The notes under the pieces: generated by a model | The model's input: the letters and a program-made list of their open reading frames with translations, nothing else | Told to the model about the DNA's origin: nothing | Databases searched by the model: none | Translations under genes and position numbers: made by a program | From: an uncultured Odoribacter sp. | Lineage (GTDB): Bacteria > Bacteroidota > Bacteroidia > Bacteroidales > Marinifilaceae | Length of the DNA stretch: 42,958 nt | Reading direction: 5' to 3' | Assembly: GCA_910578985.1 (NCBI GenBank) | Contig: CAJTSF010000021.1 | Coordinates: forward strand, 1-42,958 | In this document: positions 7,970 through 15,971 of the stretch, one piece after another | Layout of the letters: each line of letters starts with the position of its first letter | How positions within the stretch are numbered: position 1 is the stretch's first letter

Positions 7970-9187
7970 ATGTACCAGACTCACATTTTAAAGAACGGGT
8001 TGAAGATTATCCACCAGCAGGCGGTCTCACGGGCGGCGTGGTGCGGCTTGATTATCGGGGTGGGTAGCCGGGATGAGCGGGAAGGGGAGGAAGGGATTGC
8101 CCATTTCATCGAGCATGTCATTTTCAAGGGGACGGAGCGGCGCAAAGCCTTCCACATCCTGAGCCGCATAGAGGACGTCGGGGGAGAGCTGAACGCCTAC
8201 ACGACGAAAGAGGATACCTGCATCTACGCCTCCTTCCTCAAGGAGGATTACGAACGGGCGCTGGAACTGTTTGCGGACATCGTCTTCCACTCCGTTTTTC
8301 CCGCCAAGGAGATTGAAAAGGAGAAAGAGGTCGTCATCGACGAAATCAACTCCTACAAGGACAGCCCCGGGGAATTGATTTATGACGACTTCGAGGAGTT
8401 AATCTACGACGGGTATGCCATAGGCAGGAACATCCTCGGGAACGAGGCGGCGGTGAAAGGGCTGACGCGGGAGGACCTCCTCCGCTTCGTGCGGAGGAAC
8501 TACCATCCCGGGCGCATGGTCGTGAGTTCCGTCGGGGACATCCCTTTCGACCGTTTGGTGCGTCTTGTGGAGCGTTATTTCGGTGAAGTCGAGGGGGAGG
8601 AAGAGCCTTTGGTGCGGGTGAAGCCGGAGGTCTACGTGCCCCGGCGGAAAGTGGTGGAGAGGGAGACCTACCAGAACCATTGCGTGTTGGGAAGCGTGGC
8701 GTACGACTACATGCAGGACAAGCGCCTCGCTCTCTCCCTGCTGGTGAACATCCTCGGCGGTACGGGCATGAACTCCCGTCTTTACCTGAACATCCGCGAG
8801 CGTTACGGGCTGGCGTACAATATCGAAGCGGCATACACTCCTTACTCCGATACCGGTATTTTCACTGTCTACTTCGGTTGCGATGCGGAGGACTTGGAGC
8901 GCTGCCTGCAACTGTGCCGCCGGGAGATGGAGACGTTTTGCCGGCAGCCCTTGGGGCGCATGCAGCTGCTGAAGGCGAAGCGGCAGATGACGGGGCAGAT
9001 GATGATTGCGGCGGAGAATTACGAAAACATGATGCTCTCCATCGGCAAGAGTTTCTTGGTCTACGGCAAGGTGGACGAGACCGAAACCGTGTGCGCCGAG
9101 GTGGAAGGCGTGACGCCGGAACTTCTGCAGGAGGTGGCGCAGGAAATTTTTGCGGAGGAGCGGCAGTCGGTATTGATTTATAAATAG
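7970..9187 (+). CDS. M16 family zinc metalloprotease (processing-peptidase-like)
   Basis: This 405-residue protein carries the inverted zinc motif HxxEH (His45, Glu48, His49 in AHFIEHVIF). A downstream acidic stretch EKEKEVVIDE (about residues 117-126) should supply the third zinc ligand, and GGELNAYTTKEDT follows the usual pattern of active M16B subunits. No signal peptide is seen, so it may be cytoplasmic, like the insulinase-type processing peptidases of other bacteria. The ATG is 13 nt after the trigger factor terminator, and the methyltransferase gene starts 3 nt after the stop, so the two are probably translationally coupled. The natural substrate is unknown. Confidence 0.92.
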   Translation: MYQTHILKNGLKIIHQQAVSRAAWCGLIIGVGSRDEREGEEGIAHFIEHVIFKGTERRKAFHILSRIEDVGGELNAYTTKEDTCIYASFLKEDYERALELFADIVFHSVFPAKEIEKEKEVVIDEINSYKDSPGELIYDDFEELIYDGYAIGRNILGNEAAVKGLTREDLLRFVRRNYHPGRMVVSSVGDIPFDRLVRLVERYFGEVEGEEEPLVRVKPEVYVPRRKVVERETYQNHCVLGSVAYDYMQDKRLALSLLVNILGGTGMNSRLYLNIRERYGLAYNIEAAYTPYSDTGIFTVYFGCDAEDLERCLQLCRREMETFCRQPLGRMQLLKAKRQMTGQMMIAAENYENMMLSIGKSFLVYGKVDETETVCAEVEGVTPELLQEVAQEIFAEERQSVLIYK

Positions 9188-9190
9188 GTT

Positions 9191-9826
9191 ATGGAGATTT
9201 CTACGGAGTTGGAAGACTACATGGAGCGCCACACCGACCGGGAACCGGAAGTGTTGGCGGAGTTGGCGGCGGACACCCACCGGCGCATGTTGCGCCCGCG
9301 GATGCTTTCGGGGAACATGCAGGGGCAGTTCCTCCGGATGCTGTGCCGCTTAGTGGGGGCGCGGCGCGTGCTCGAAATAGGCACCTTCACGGGCTACTCT
9401 GCCATCGCCATGGCGATGGGCATGGGGGAGGGGGGCGAATTGCACACCATCGACATCAACGACGAGCTCGAAGATTTTGTGCACCACTACATCCGGCGGA
9501 GCGGGCAGGAGGGGCGGATCGTCTTCCATGTCGGCGACGCCCGCGAAGTGCTCCGGGACCTTGACGGACCTTTCGATCTCGTCTTCATCGATGCCGACAA
9601 GCGCCAGTACACCGACTACTACAGCGCCGTCATCGACAAAGTGCGTCCTGGCGGAGTGATTGTGGCGGACGATGTCCTATGGGAAGGCAAAGTGATTGAC
9701 ACCGCTGCGCACGACCCCCAAACCCGCGGTATCCTGGAATTCAACGACCTCGTCCAGGCGGACAACCGCGTGGAGAACGTCTTGTTCCCCATACGCCACG
9801 GCTTGATGCTCATCAGAAAAAAATAG
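9191..9826 (+). CDS. Class I SAM-dependent O-methyltransferase (family 3)
   Basis: A 211-residue protein of the catechol/caffeoyl-CoA O-methyltransferase type. The SAM-binding motif is VLEIGTFTGYSAIAMA (near residues 57-72). DLVFIDADKRQYTDYY supplies the metal-binding Asp, and GGVIVADDVLWEGKV follows with the second metal-site residues. The length is typical. It is 3 nt downstream of the M16 protease gene. The acceptor substrate is unknown; in some bacteria such proteins methylate tRNA (TrmR, 5-methoxyuridine), which is an alternative to small-molecule methylation. Confidence 0.88.
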   Translation: MEISTELEDYMERHTDREPEVLAELAADTHRRMLRPRMLSGNMQGQFLRMLCRLVGARRVLEIGTFTGYSAIAMAMGMGEGGELHTIDINDELEDFVHHYIRRSGQEGRIVFHVGDAREVLRDLDGPFDLVFIDADKRQYTDYYSAVIDKVRPGGVIVADDVLWEGKVIDTAAHDPQTRGILEFNDLVQADNRVENVLFPIRHGLMLIRKK

Positions 9827-9846
9827 GGGATTTTCGGAAAAAACGC

Positions 9847-9854
9847 TATCTTTG
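9847..9854 (+). promoter_or_regulatory. -7 element of the thyA promoter
   Basis: TATCTTTG followed by C is a perfect TAnnTTTG match. It ends 16 nt before the thyA ATG, so the mRNA leader should be only about ten bases long. A -33 TTTG is not evident. Confidence 0.65.
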
Positions 9855-9870
9855 CGAAAAATGACCGGTT

Positions 9871-10665
9871 ATGAAGCAGTATTTGGATTTATTAGAGCGT
9901 ATTTTGCAAGAGGGGGCGGAGAAAACGGACAGGACGGGAACGGGCACGAAAAGCGTTTTCGGGCATCAGATGCGTTTCGACTTGCAGGCTGGATTTCCTT
10001 TGCTGACGACGAAGAAGTTGCACCTGAAATCCATCATCTATGAATTGTTGTGGTTCCTGCAAGGGGATACCAATGTGAAGTATTTGCAGGACCACGGGGT
10101 GCGCATCTGGAACGAGTGGGCGGACGAGCAGGGAGAACTGGGACATATTTACGGTTACCAATGGCGTTCATGGCCGCGTTCCGACGGCACGAGTCTGGAT
10201 CAGATTGCGCAGGTGGTGCGGGACATCCGGGAGACGCCGGATTCCCGGCGGCTGATTGTGAGTGCCTGGAATGCGGGGGACATTGAGAATATGGCGCTGG
10301 CGCCCTGCCATGCCCTGTTTCAGTTTTATGTCGTAAACGGACGTTTGTCGTGCCAGTTGTATCAGCGGAGCGCGGACACCTTTCTGGGCGTGCCCTTCAA
10401 TATCGCTTCCTACGCATTGCTCACAATGATGGTGGCGCAGGTGTGCGGTCTGCAGCCCGGCGAATTTGTGCACACCTTGGGTGACGCGCATATCTACCTC
10501 AATCACTTGGAGCAGGTGAAATTACAATTGTCGCGTGAACCGCGTGCATTGCCCCGCATGCAAATCAATCCGGAGGTGAAGGACATCTTCGGTTTCCGTT
10601 ATGAAGATTTCGAATTGACAGGCTACGACCCGCATCCCCACATCAAGGGGGAGATTTCCGTCTGA
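9871..10665 (+). CDS. thyA: Thymidylate synthase ThyA
   Basis: At 264 residues it is the same length as E. coli ThyA. It converts dUMP to dTMP using 5,10-methylenetetrahydrofolate and leaves dihydrofolate. Visible are the N-terminal TDRTGTGTKSVFGHQMRF, the catalytic cysteine in MALAPCHALFQFYV, the dUMP-binding RSADTFLGVPFNIASYA and the C-terminal folate lid ending IKGEISV. The dihydrofolate it makes is recycled by the dihydrofolate reductase encoded 0.6 kb away on the opposite strand. It has its own promoter element with a very short leader. Confidence 0.98.
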   Translation: MKQYLDLLERILQEGAEKTDRTGTGTKSVFGHQMRFDLQAGFPLLTTKKLHLKSIIYELLWFLQGDTNVKYLQDHGVRIWNEWADEQGELGHIYGYQWRSWPRSDGTSLDQIAQVVRDIRETPDSRRLIVSAWNAGDIENMALAPCHALFQFYVVNGRLSCQLYQRSADTFLGVPFNIASYALLTMMVAQVCGLQPGEFVHTLGDAHIYLNHLEQVKLQLSREPRALPRMQINPEVKDIFGFRYEDFELTGYDPHPHIKGEISV

Positions 10666-10739
10666 TGGAATCAATTCATCGGTTGTAATTTCTTCTGTTC
10701 AACGGTCTGTTTGCCGCTTTCTATTTATAGAAGGCATCG

Positions 10740-11027
10740 TCAAAGAATGTTTTTGAGAATGTCTTCACAGAATTTTGTGGGAGTGAACTCCACAATCTGA
10801 TAGTCGGCGATACCGTTGATGTAAAACGGGTCTTGCGTGATGATAGTGTCCACTGCTGTGCGGTTTTCGGCTTTCATCATAATCACACCACCGACACGTG
10901 GCGTTTGCGGACCGGAGGTTATGAAATCGCCTGCGGTGTAATGTTCCGTGAGATAATCACGATGTGCCTGAAGGAAGCGATCAACTTCTTCGAGGGGCTT
11001 CTTGTAGGTCAGAATCGCTATAAACAT
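10740..11027 (-). CDS. YciI-like family protein
   Basis: A 95-residue ferredoxin-like alpha/beta protein of the YCII group. It starts MFIAILTYKKPLEEVDRFLQ, with a conserved HRDYL segment (His near residue 22). It ends with a QDPFYINGIADYQIVEF stretch that matches the DPF motif of the family. The biochemical role of these stand-alone proteins is unknown. It is divergent from the inverted repeat at 11139-11242 and has a matching -7 element upstream (11056-11063). It is convergent with thyA. Confidence 0.85.
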   Translation of the reverse strand: MFIAILTYKKPLEEVDRFLQAHRDYLTEHYTAGDFITSGPQTPRVGGVIMMKAENRTAVDTIITQDPFYINGIADYQIVEFTPTKFCEDILKNIL

Positions 11028-11055
11028 ATCATTCGATTTTCCAGCGTTTGAATTA

Positions 11056-11063
11056 CAAAATTA
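11056..11063 (-). promoter_or_regulatory. -7 element of the YciI-like gene
   Basis: On the minus strand TAATTTTG fits TAnnTTTG. It lies 28 nt upstream of the start codon. A TTTG at 11080-11083 is only 16 nt further upstream, shorter than the usual spacer. Confidence 0.55.
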
Positions 11064-11138
11064 CGAATAGAATCAAATATGGCGAATGTCATTATAGAAG
11101 TTTAACACCCTTTGTCCGTATGAAGTCATAGGGATATA

Positions 11139-11242
11139 ATGGCACAAAGACCATTCACCTTCTTTTCCCCTTCTTTTGTCAGTCCTTTAATCCATTGTCT
11201 TATAAAGGTCGGCGAAAGGAAGGTGAATGGTCTTTGTGCCAT
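11139..11242. repeat. Perfect 24-bp inverted repeat with 56-bp loop
   Basis: The arm at 11139-11162 (core CACAAAGACCATTCACC) is the exact reverse complement of the arm at 11219-11242. Pairing continues imperfectly inward for about another dozen bases (TTTTCCCC against GGCGAAAG). There is no T tract on either side, so it does not look like a terminator. No coding capacity is visible in the loop. It may be a small mobile repeat (MITE-like) or a long-stem structural element between the YciI-like gene and dihydrofolate reductase. Confidence 0.85.
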
Positions 11243-11278
11243 GAGAACGCCATGATATGGCACGGATTACCTCCGAAA

Positions 11279-11767
11279 TTATCGGATGCGGCGGTACTCG
11301 AGGAATGTGTAGTCGTATTCGTTTTTCTCGTCGGCGGAGTGTGCTTCCCGGCTGATTTCCTGCCATTCGGATGCTTTTACCTCGGGGATGGAGATGTCTC
11401 CGGTAGGAGCGGTATGCACGCGGGTAAGGTAGAGTTTGTCGGCTTTTTCCCAGATGGCGCGGTAGATGGTGCCGCCGCCGATGATAAAGGCTTCCTCTTC
11501 TTGTGCTGCTAACTGCAGGGCGCTCTCGATGTCGGGGACGATTTCGCAGCCGGGAGCCGTGTAGGCTTTGTTGGCTGTGATGACGATATTGCGACGGTTG
11601 GGGAGCGCCTTGCCCATGGATTCGAAGGTTTTGCGTCCCATGATGACCGTATGTCCTGTGGTGATGTTTTTAAAATGTTTCAGATCGGAGGAGAGGTGCC
11701 ATATCAGGTTGTTGTTGTGCCCGATGACTCCGTTTTCCGCTGCGGCGACGATGATGGATAGTGTCAT
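11279..11767 (-). CDS. folA: Dihydrofolate reductase
   Basis: This 162-residue enzyme reduces dihydrofolate to tetrahydrofolate with NADPH. It opens with LSIIVAAAENGVIGHNNNLIWHLSSDLKHFK, which includes the WHLSSDLKHFK active-site helix with its catalytic acid. It continues with GHTVIMGRKTFESMG (NADPH-binding loop) and FIIGGGTIYR (Gly-rich cofactor loop). Length and motifs are typical of chromosomal FolA. The Wzi-like gene lies 16 nt upstream on the same strand, so folA may be the last gene of that long minus-strand train. It regenerates the folate oxidised by the nearby thymidylate synthase. Confidence 0.97.
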   Translation of the reverse strand: MTLSIIVAAAENGVIGHNNNLIWHLSSDLKHFKNITTGHTVIMGRKTFESMGKALPNRRNIVITANKAYTAPGCEIVPDIESALQLAAQEEEAFIIGGGTIYRAIWEKADKLYLTRVHTAPTGDISIPEVKASEWQEISREAHSADEKNEYDYTFLEYRRIR

Positions 11768-11783
11768 GGTTGATGTGTTGATG

Positions 11784-13247
11784 TTAGAAAATGCCTGTTT
11801 TGGAAATGCTGAGCATGGCGCCGAAGCGGTTTTTCAGGAGGTCTCCCTTGTCGAATCCGAGCCGGAGGTCGGTTTGGAACGGAATCTTTTTTTCCGGCAC
11901 CGTCAGTCCGAATCCGAAACTGAATTGCGGTTTGGTGATGTTCTCGCCCGCTTCGTTTTTGAAAGGGGTGCCGTAGGTTCCGTAGTTGAGGGAGTAGCTG
12001 CATAGTAGCTTGTAGTGCATGTCCCAGAGGGGCAGTCTGCCGCTCACGCCCCAGTGGTGGGCGATGAAACGGTTGTTGCAGGTGCCCCGGATGATGCCGT
12101 CGGCAGCGGGGGCGGGGGTGAAGAAAGGTACGCCGATCATCTGCCCGTAGAGGCTCCAGCCGGACCTGTATTCCCCGTGGTTCAGGTAGTTGTCCATCCC
12201 TCCCAGGATGATGCGCCCGTAGAATGGGGAGTTGGGATCCTGGTGGGCTTTTTCCTCCTCGGTGGCGGGTCTGTCGTGCAGCGGACCGCTTTGGTCTTTG
12301 GTGCAATAAAATTCATAGACGAAACTCTTGAACCACAAATCGTTGTCTTTACGGGTGAGGTGGATGCCATACAGCCCGTCCTGCCAATTCTGGAACCTCA
12401 TGCCGGAACCGTCTTCATACATGTGGTTGTAGTAGAAGTTCGCTTCGAATGTTTTGTGGCGGTAGTCCAGGTGCACGTAGTAGCGCCCGATGTGGTTGCC
12501 GAGGACATTAATCTGGTCGGAAAGGCTGGCGTTGGAGCCTCCTTTCATGGAGAGGACGAGCCTGATGTAGTCTTTGGCGTTGTATTTTTTTTTGCCTTCT
12601 GGTGCCTTGCCTCCCCATTGCGCGTAGTCTTCGATGCCGACTTTCAGGTCGAACTGCGGGGTGATGTTCACTTTAACGCCCAGCAGTTTGTTGTGCACGT
12701 GCGCTTTTTCGACATAGCGGTCGTCTATCATGAGATATTCGTCGTAGTTGAATTTGACCCACAGCCATTTGGCGAGTTTGAGGTAGTCCCAGGTGGCGAA
12801 AGATATGCCGGGCATGTTGCGCGTGTTGTTGGCGTACAGGAGGTTGCCGTTGCAGGCGCTCAGTCCGTCGTACACCTCTTCCTTGTCCCACATGCCCGCC
12901 TGCAGGGTTAAGTTCTGCCATCTGATTTTGCCGAAAAGCTGATTGACGAACAGGCGGTGTTTGTCGCTTCCCAATGTTCCGGTGCCTTCCGCTCCGAACG
13001 TGAAGTCAAAGGCGCGGGTGTGGGTTTGGGTGTAACCGGTGAAAAGCCCGAAGTTGCCCCACAAGTAGGTGTCGGGCGAAATCTTACCCCGGGTATCGGC
13101 ATGTAGCCAGAAAGGTTGTGCCGATGTGGCGCCGCCTATTTCCGCCCGGTATTCCAGTGTTCGGGTTTGGGCGTTTCCGCCGTACGATAAGAAGCAGAGG
13201 GGAAGCATCAGCTTCCCGATGTTTGCAAGCATCCGGTTCATGTTCAT
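11784..13247 (-). CDS. Wzi-family outer-membrane protein (capsule assembly type)
   Basis: A 487-residue exported protein. The signal peptide spans about residues 1-25 (MLPLCFLSYGGNAQ), and the mature part starts with RTLEYRAEIGGATSAQPFWLHA, characteristic of Bacteroidota Wzi-like proteins. The rest is rich in alternating aromatic and polar strands (for example IGRYYVHLDYRHKTFEANFYY) and ends with a terminal Phe, consistent with an outer-membrane beta-barrel. In Wzi, the barrel helps anchor capsule polysaccharide; no capsule locus is visible here, so the role is inferred from family only. ATG 13247 overlaps the stop of the upstream ROK gene as ATGA, so the two are translationally coupled. A longer upstream extension of the frame overlaps ROK and was not used. 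Confidence 0.83.
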   Translation of the reverse strand: MNMNRMLANIGKLMLPLCFLSYGGNAQTRTLEYRAEIGGATSAQPFWLHADTRGKISPDTYLWGNFGLFTGYTQTHTRAFDFTFGAEGTGTLGSDKHRLFVNQLFGKIRWQNLTLQAGMWDKEEVYDGLSACNGNLLYANNTRNMPGISFATWDYLKLAKWLWVKFNYDEYLMIDDRYVEKAHVHNKLLGVKVNITPQFDLKVGIEDYAQWGGKAPEGKKKYNAKDYIRLVLSMKGGSNASLSDQINVLGNHIGRYYVHLDYRHKTFEANFYYNHMYEDGSGMRFQNWQDGLYGIHLTRKDNDLWFKSFVYEFYCTKDQSGPLHDRPATEEEKAHQDPNSPFYGRIILGGMDNYLNHGEYRSGWSLYGQMIGVPFFTPAPAADGIIRGTCNNRFIAHHWGVSGRLPLWDMHYKLLCSYSLNYGTYGTPFKNEAGENITKPQFSFGFGLTVPEKKIPFQTDLRLGFDKGDLLKNRFGAMLSISKTGIF

Positions 13248-14209
13248 TCTTTTTTCAGTTCTTGCCAGACTAAGGAAGAGGCGCCGTAAATCGCTACGTT
13301 TTTGGTCAGTTGAGACGGCAATAATCTCACTTTGTTGCTGTACATTTTGAGCATGTTCATTTCCATGTGCTCTTTCGTAGGGACGAACAGCAGGTCTCCC
13401 GCATTGGTCAGTCCGCCCATGAGGAAGATGGCTTCCGGGCTGGTAATCGCCACCAAGTTTGCCAGCGCTTCGCCCAGTTTTTTGGCGGTGTATTTGAAGG
13501 TGTTGATGGCAATCATGTCTCCTTGCAGGGCGGCGTCGCAAATGGTCTTGGAGGTCATCTCGTTGAAGGGGATGTTGCGCAGTTCGCTGGGGTAATTGTA
13601 TTTCGCCATCATTTTGTAAGCGGTGCGTTTCACTCCCGTTGCCGAGGCATATGTTTCCAGGCATCCGTTCCGTCCGCATCCGCATTGCCGCCCGTTGGGC
13701 GACACGATGATGTGTCCGAACTCCCCGGCGAATCCGTCATGTCCGTATATCAGTTGTCCGTTGGCGACAAAGCCGCTTCCGACGCCCGTGCCTAAGGTAA
13801 TCATCACGAAATCCTTCATGCCTTTCGCCCCGCCGTACATCATTTCGCCGATGGTGGCGGCGTTGGCGTCATTGTCGATTTTCACCGGTATGGAGGGGTA
13901 ATATTCCTGCAGCAGGTCGCAGAAAGCAATCGGTCCGTCCCACCGCAGGTTGGTGCTGTAGTCGATGGTGCCCTGCATGTGGTTTCCGCTGGGGGCACCG
14001 GTGCCGATGCCGACAAGCGTCACCCGGTCGCGGATGGGGTTCAATGCTTGTTCGATGGCCATGTGCAACTCTTTCAGGTAATCACTGAAGTCTTCGTGTT
14101 TGTTCGTGGCGATGTTTCCTTCCGCCCAGAATTGTCCTTCGCGGTCCACAAATCCGAAAGCGGTATTCGTTCCGCCCATGTCGATTCCTAATGCAACTTC
14201 TGTTTTCAT
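13244..14209 (-). CDS. ROK family sugar kinase (glucokinase-like)
   Basis: A 321-residue ROK protein. ALGIDMGGTNTAFGFVDREG at the N terminus is the ATP phosphate-binding motif. Then come the catalytic-Asp region VKIDNDANAA and TLGTGVGSGFV (sugar/ATP site). GRQCGCGRNGCLETYAS is the CxCGxxGCxE zinc motif of the family. No DNA-binding domain precedes it, so it is a kinase rather than a ROK repressor. Glucose is the usual substrate in such genomes, but other hexoses or N-acetylmannosamine are possible. Its stop overlaps the Wzi-like start (ATGA). Its 5' end is overlapped for 128 bp by the extended TrmN6 frame. Confidence 0.9.
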   Translation of the reverse strand: MKTEVALGIDMGGTNTAFGFVDREGQFWAEGNIATNKHEDFSDYLKELHMAIEQALNPIRDRVTLVGIGTGAPSGNHMQGTIDYSTNLRWDGPIAFCDLLQEYYPSIPVKIDNDANAATIGEMMYGGAKGMKDFVMITLGTGVGSGFVANGQLIYGHDGFAGEFGHIIVSPNGRQCGCGRNGCLETYASATGVKRTAYKMMAKYNYPSELRNIPFNEMTSKTICDAALQGDMIAINTFKYTAKKLGEALANLVAITSPEAIFLMGGLTNAGDLLFVPTKEHMEMNMLKMYSNKVRLLPSQLTKNVAIYGASSLVWQELKKE

Positions 14210-14924
14210 GTCGTTTTGATGGTTGGGTTGATAAGTAAAGGTAAAATTCTTTGGTCAGTGCCGTATAGGCTTCGCTGTAATGGTGGCGGCTCAGTTCGAC
14301 CACCAAGTGCTCTTCTTCCGGTGTGCCTTCCTGTTTCACGTAGGTGGTCAGTATCCTTTTCGGCGCCTTTTCCGGAGTAGGGTGGACGTAGGTGATGCGT
14401 TTCGGGAAAAGTCCGGCATGACGCGCATATTCCGTCAGTTGCCCGGCTTCCGCCACCGGCAGGATGGTGCAGAAACACCCTTCGGGGTTCAATAGGCGAG
14501 CCGCGTGTTCTGCCAGTTCCTGATGCGAAAGCGTTTCGCAGTGGCGTGCCAGCGTGCGGTGGTAATCCGGCGTCTGTGTCGAACGGACAAAAAAAGGAGG
14601 ATTGCATACGATGCAGTCATACCCTTGTTCCGGTTTGAACTCCTGCAAGGCACAGCCGAACACCCGTATTCTCTCTTTCCACGGACTTGCCTCTACATTC
14701 TCCCGTGCCTCTTCGCATGCTTCCGTGTCGATTTCCAGGGCATCCACGGAGGCCTGCGGGTTTCTTTGGGCTGCCATCAGGGCGATGACTCCCGTTCCCG
14801 TACCGATGTCCAGAATAGTTCCGGCGTGTTCCAGATCCGCCCATGCTCCCAGCAACACACCGTCCGTTCCCACCTTCATGGCGGTCCGTTCCTGGTGGAC
14901 GGTGAATTGTTTGAACCTGAACAC
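14082..14924 (-). CDS. trmN6: tRNA1(Val) (adenine37-N6)-methyltransferase TrmN6 (YfiC), C-terminally extended
   Basis: The product methylates A37 of tRNA-Val using SAM. It starts MFRFKQFTVHQERTAMKVGTDGVLLGAWA, which is diagnostic for TrmN6. It carries the SAM motif ILDIGTGTGVIALMAAQR and the catalytic CNPPFF (NPPY/F type). Homologues usually end soon after the segment seen here as ALTKEFYLYL, around residue 235. In this frame no stop occurs there, and the ORF runs on for about 45 basic, unrelated residues into the ROK gene. Either a stop was lost, or a one-base difference in this read sequence hides a stop that would overlap the ROK ATG as ATGA. Confidence 0.88.
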   Translation of the reverse strand: MFRFKQFTVHQERTAMKVGTDGVLLGAWADLEHAGTILDIGTGTGVIALMAAQRNPQASVDALEIDTEACEEARENVEASPWKERIRVFGCALQEFKPEQGYDCIVCNPPFFVRSTQTPDYHRTLARHCETLSHQELAEHAARLLNPEGCFCTILPVAEAGQLTEYARHAGLFPKRITYVHPTPEKAPKRILTTYVKQEGTPEEEHLVVELSRHHYSEAYTALTKEFYLYLSTQPSKRHENRSCIRNRHGRNEYRFRICGPRRTILGGRKHRHEQTRRLQ

Positions 14925-14931
14925 TTCCGGC

Positions 14932-15324
14932 TTATTTATTCTCTTCGAAATTCAGCAACCCTTTGCTCAACAACAGGTTGTACCACTGCACAATCTTTTT
15001 CATGTCCGATGTGTACACCCGGTCCTTGTCGTATTCCGGCATCACTTCGCCGAAATAAGCGATAATCTTCTCATTCGGTTCCTTGTGGCTCAATGCTTCT
15101 TTGCCGCCCTCTTTGTCGTGCATCCGTTTGAAAATGTCTTTCAGCGGCATGTCCTCTGTTTCCGTATAGACGGAAATTTCCTCCAATGACATGATTTTCA
15201 CGTTGGAATACACCGGGAAGCGTTTCCCGTCAATCAGGGATTCCACGATGATGGCGTTGGAGGAACTACTGATCATTTTCTGCAAACCGGGCTTTCCGGC
15301 AATGAATAAGATGTCTTTTAACAT
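14932..15324 (-). CDS. DUF5606 domain protein
   Basis: A 130-residue protein starting MLKDILFIAGKPGLQKMISSSS, the signature of DUF5606. This is a compact conserved Bacteroidota family with a first SH3/barrel-like part (about 1-50) and a helical remainder. Function is unknown. It has no signal peptide or membrane segment, so it should be cytoplasmic. The TrmN6 gene starts 7 nt downstream. The family often sits next to cell-envelope and coenzyme genes, as here with coaE. Confidence 0.85.
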   Translation of the reverse strand: MLKDILFIAGKPGLQKMISSSSNAIIVESLIDGKRFPVYSNVKIMSLEEISVYTETEDMPLKDIFKRMHDKEGGKEALSHKEPNEKIIAYFGEVMPEYDKDRVYTSDMKKIVQWYNLLLSKGLLNFEENK

Positions 15325-15370
15325 AGCTCGTTGCTTGAAGTTTCACAAATAAGTCGCAAAGCTAAAGTAT

Positions 15371-15970
15371 TTAATTGAAATTAGAAAACGGCAAGTGATA
15401 AATAACTTTAACCATGTCCAACACCTGCCGCGTGACCATTTGCCTTCCATCGTTGCAAATCACGTAGTCCGCCCGCCGGCATTTCTCTTCTTCTTCCGCC
15501 TGGTTCCTCATGCGGCTTTCCACCTGTTTCCTGCCTGTCCCGTCACGCCGCATCACCCTTGCCATGCGCACCTTGACCGGTGCCGTCACGCACACGACGC
15601 GATTGAAATGCTTGTCCAGTCCCGATTCGTACAGGATGGCGGATTCGAAGAATGCCATCTCTCCCCGTTGCCTGCCGCACCATGCCGCAAAGTCTTCCAT
15701 CACCCGCGGATGTACGATGCGGTTGAGGTCTGCTAGTGCCTGCCGGTCGTCGAACACCACGCCGCGCAACATTTCTTTGTGTAGCTTGCCGTCCGCATAC
15801 GTCTTTTCCCCGAAGCGGGCGACGATATCCCGTCGGATGCCCTCATGTTCCTCCATGAGCCGCGAAGCCTCCCGGTCCGCGACGTACACGGCGAACCCCA
15901 TCGCCTGCAACATGCGTGCCACGGTGCTTTTCCCCGCACCGATGCCGCCCGTCAAACCTACGATAATCAT
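15371..15970 (-). CDS. coaE: Dephospho-CoA kinase
   Basis: This 199-residue P-loop kinase phosphorylates the ribose 3'-OH of dephospho-CoA, the last step of CoA synthesis. The Walker A motif GGIGAGKST is near residues 8-16. VADREASRLME gives the dephospho-CoA-binding Asp. Other conserved segments are the RIVHPRVMEDF and FFESAILYESGLD strands and the lid MRRDGTGRKQVESRM. The start is 1 nt downstream of the YbbR gene stop, so they form one operon. Confidence 0.96.
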   Translation of the reverse strand: MIIVGLTGGIGAGKSTVARMLQAMGFAVYVADREASRLMEEHEGIRRDIVARFGEKTYADGKLHKEMLRGVVFDDRQALADLNRIVHPRVMEDFAAWCGRQRGEMAFFESAILYESGLDKHFNRVVCVTAPVKVRMARVMRRDGTGRKQVESRMRNQAEEEEKCRRADYVICNDGRQMVTRQVLDMVKVIYHLPFSNFN

Positions 15971-15971
15971 G

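Noticed and set aside
13248..13685. N-terminal extension of the Wzi-like frame to 13685
   Set aside because: It overlaps the ROK gene out of frame and lacks a signal peptide. The start at 13247 gives a proper signal sequence and an ATGA overlap.
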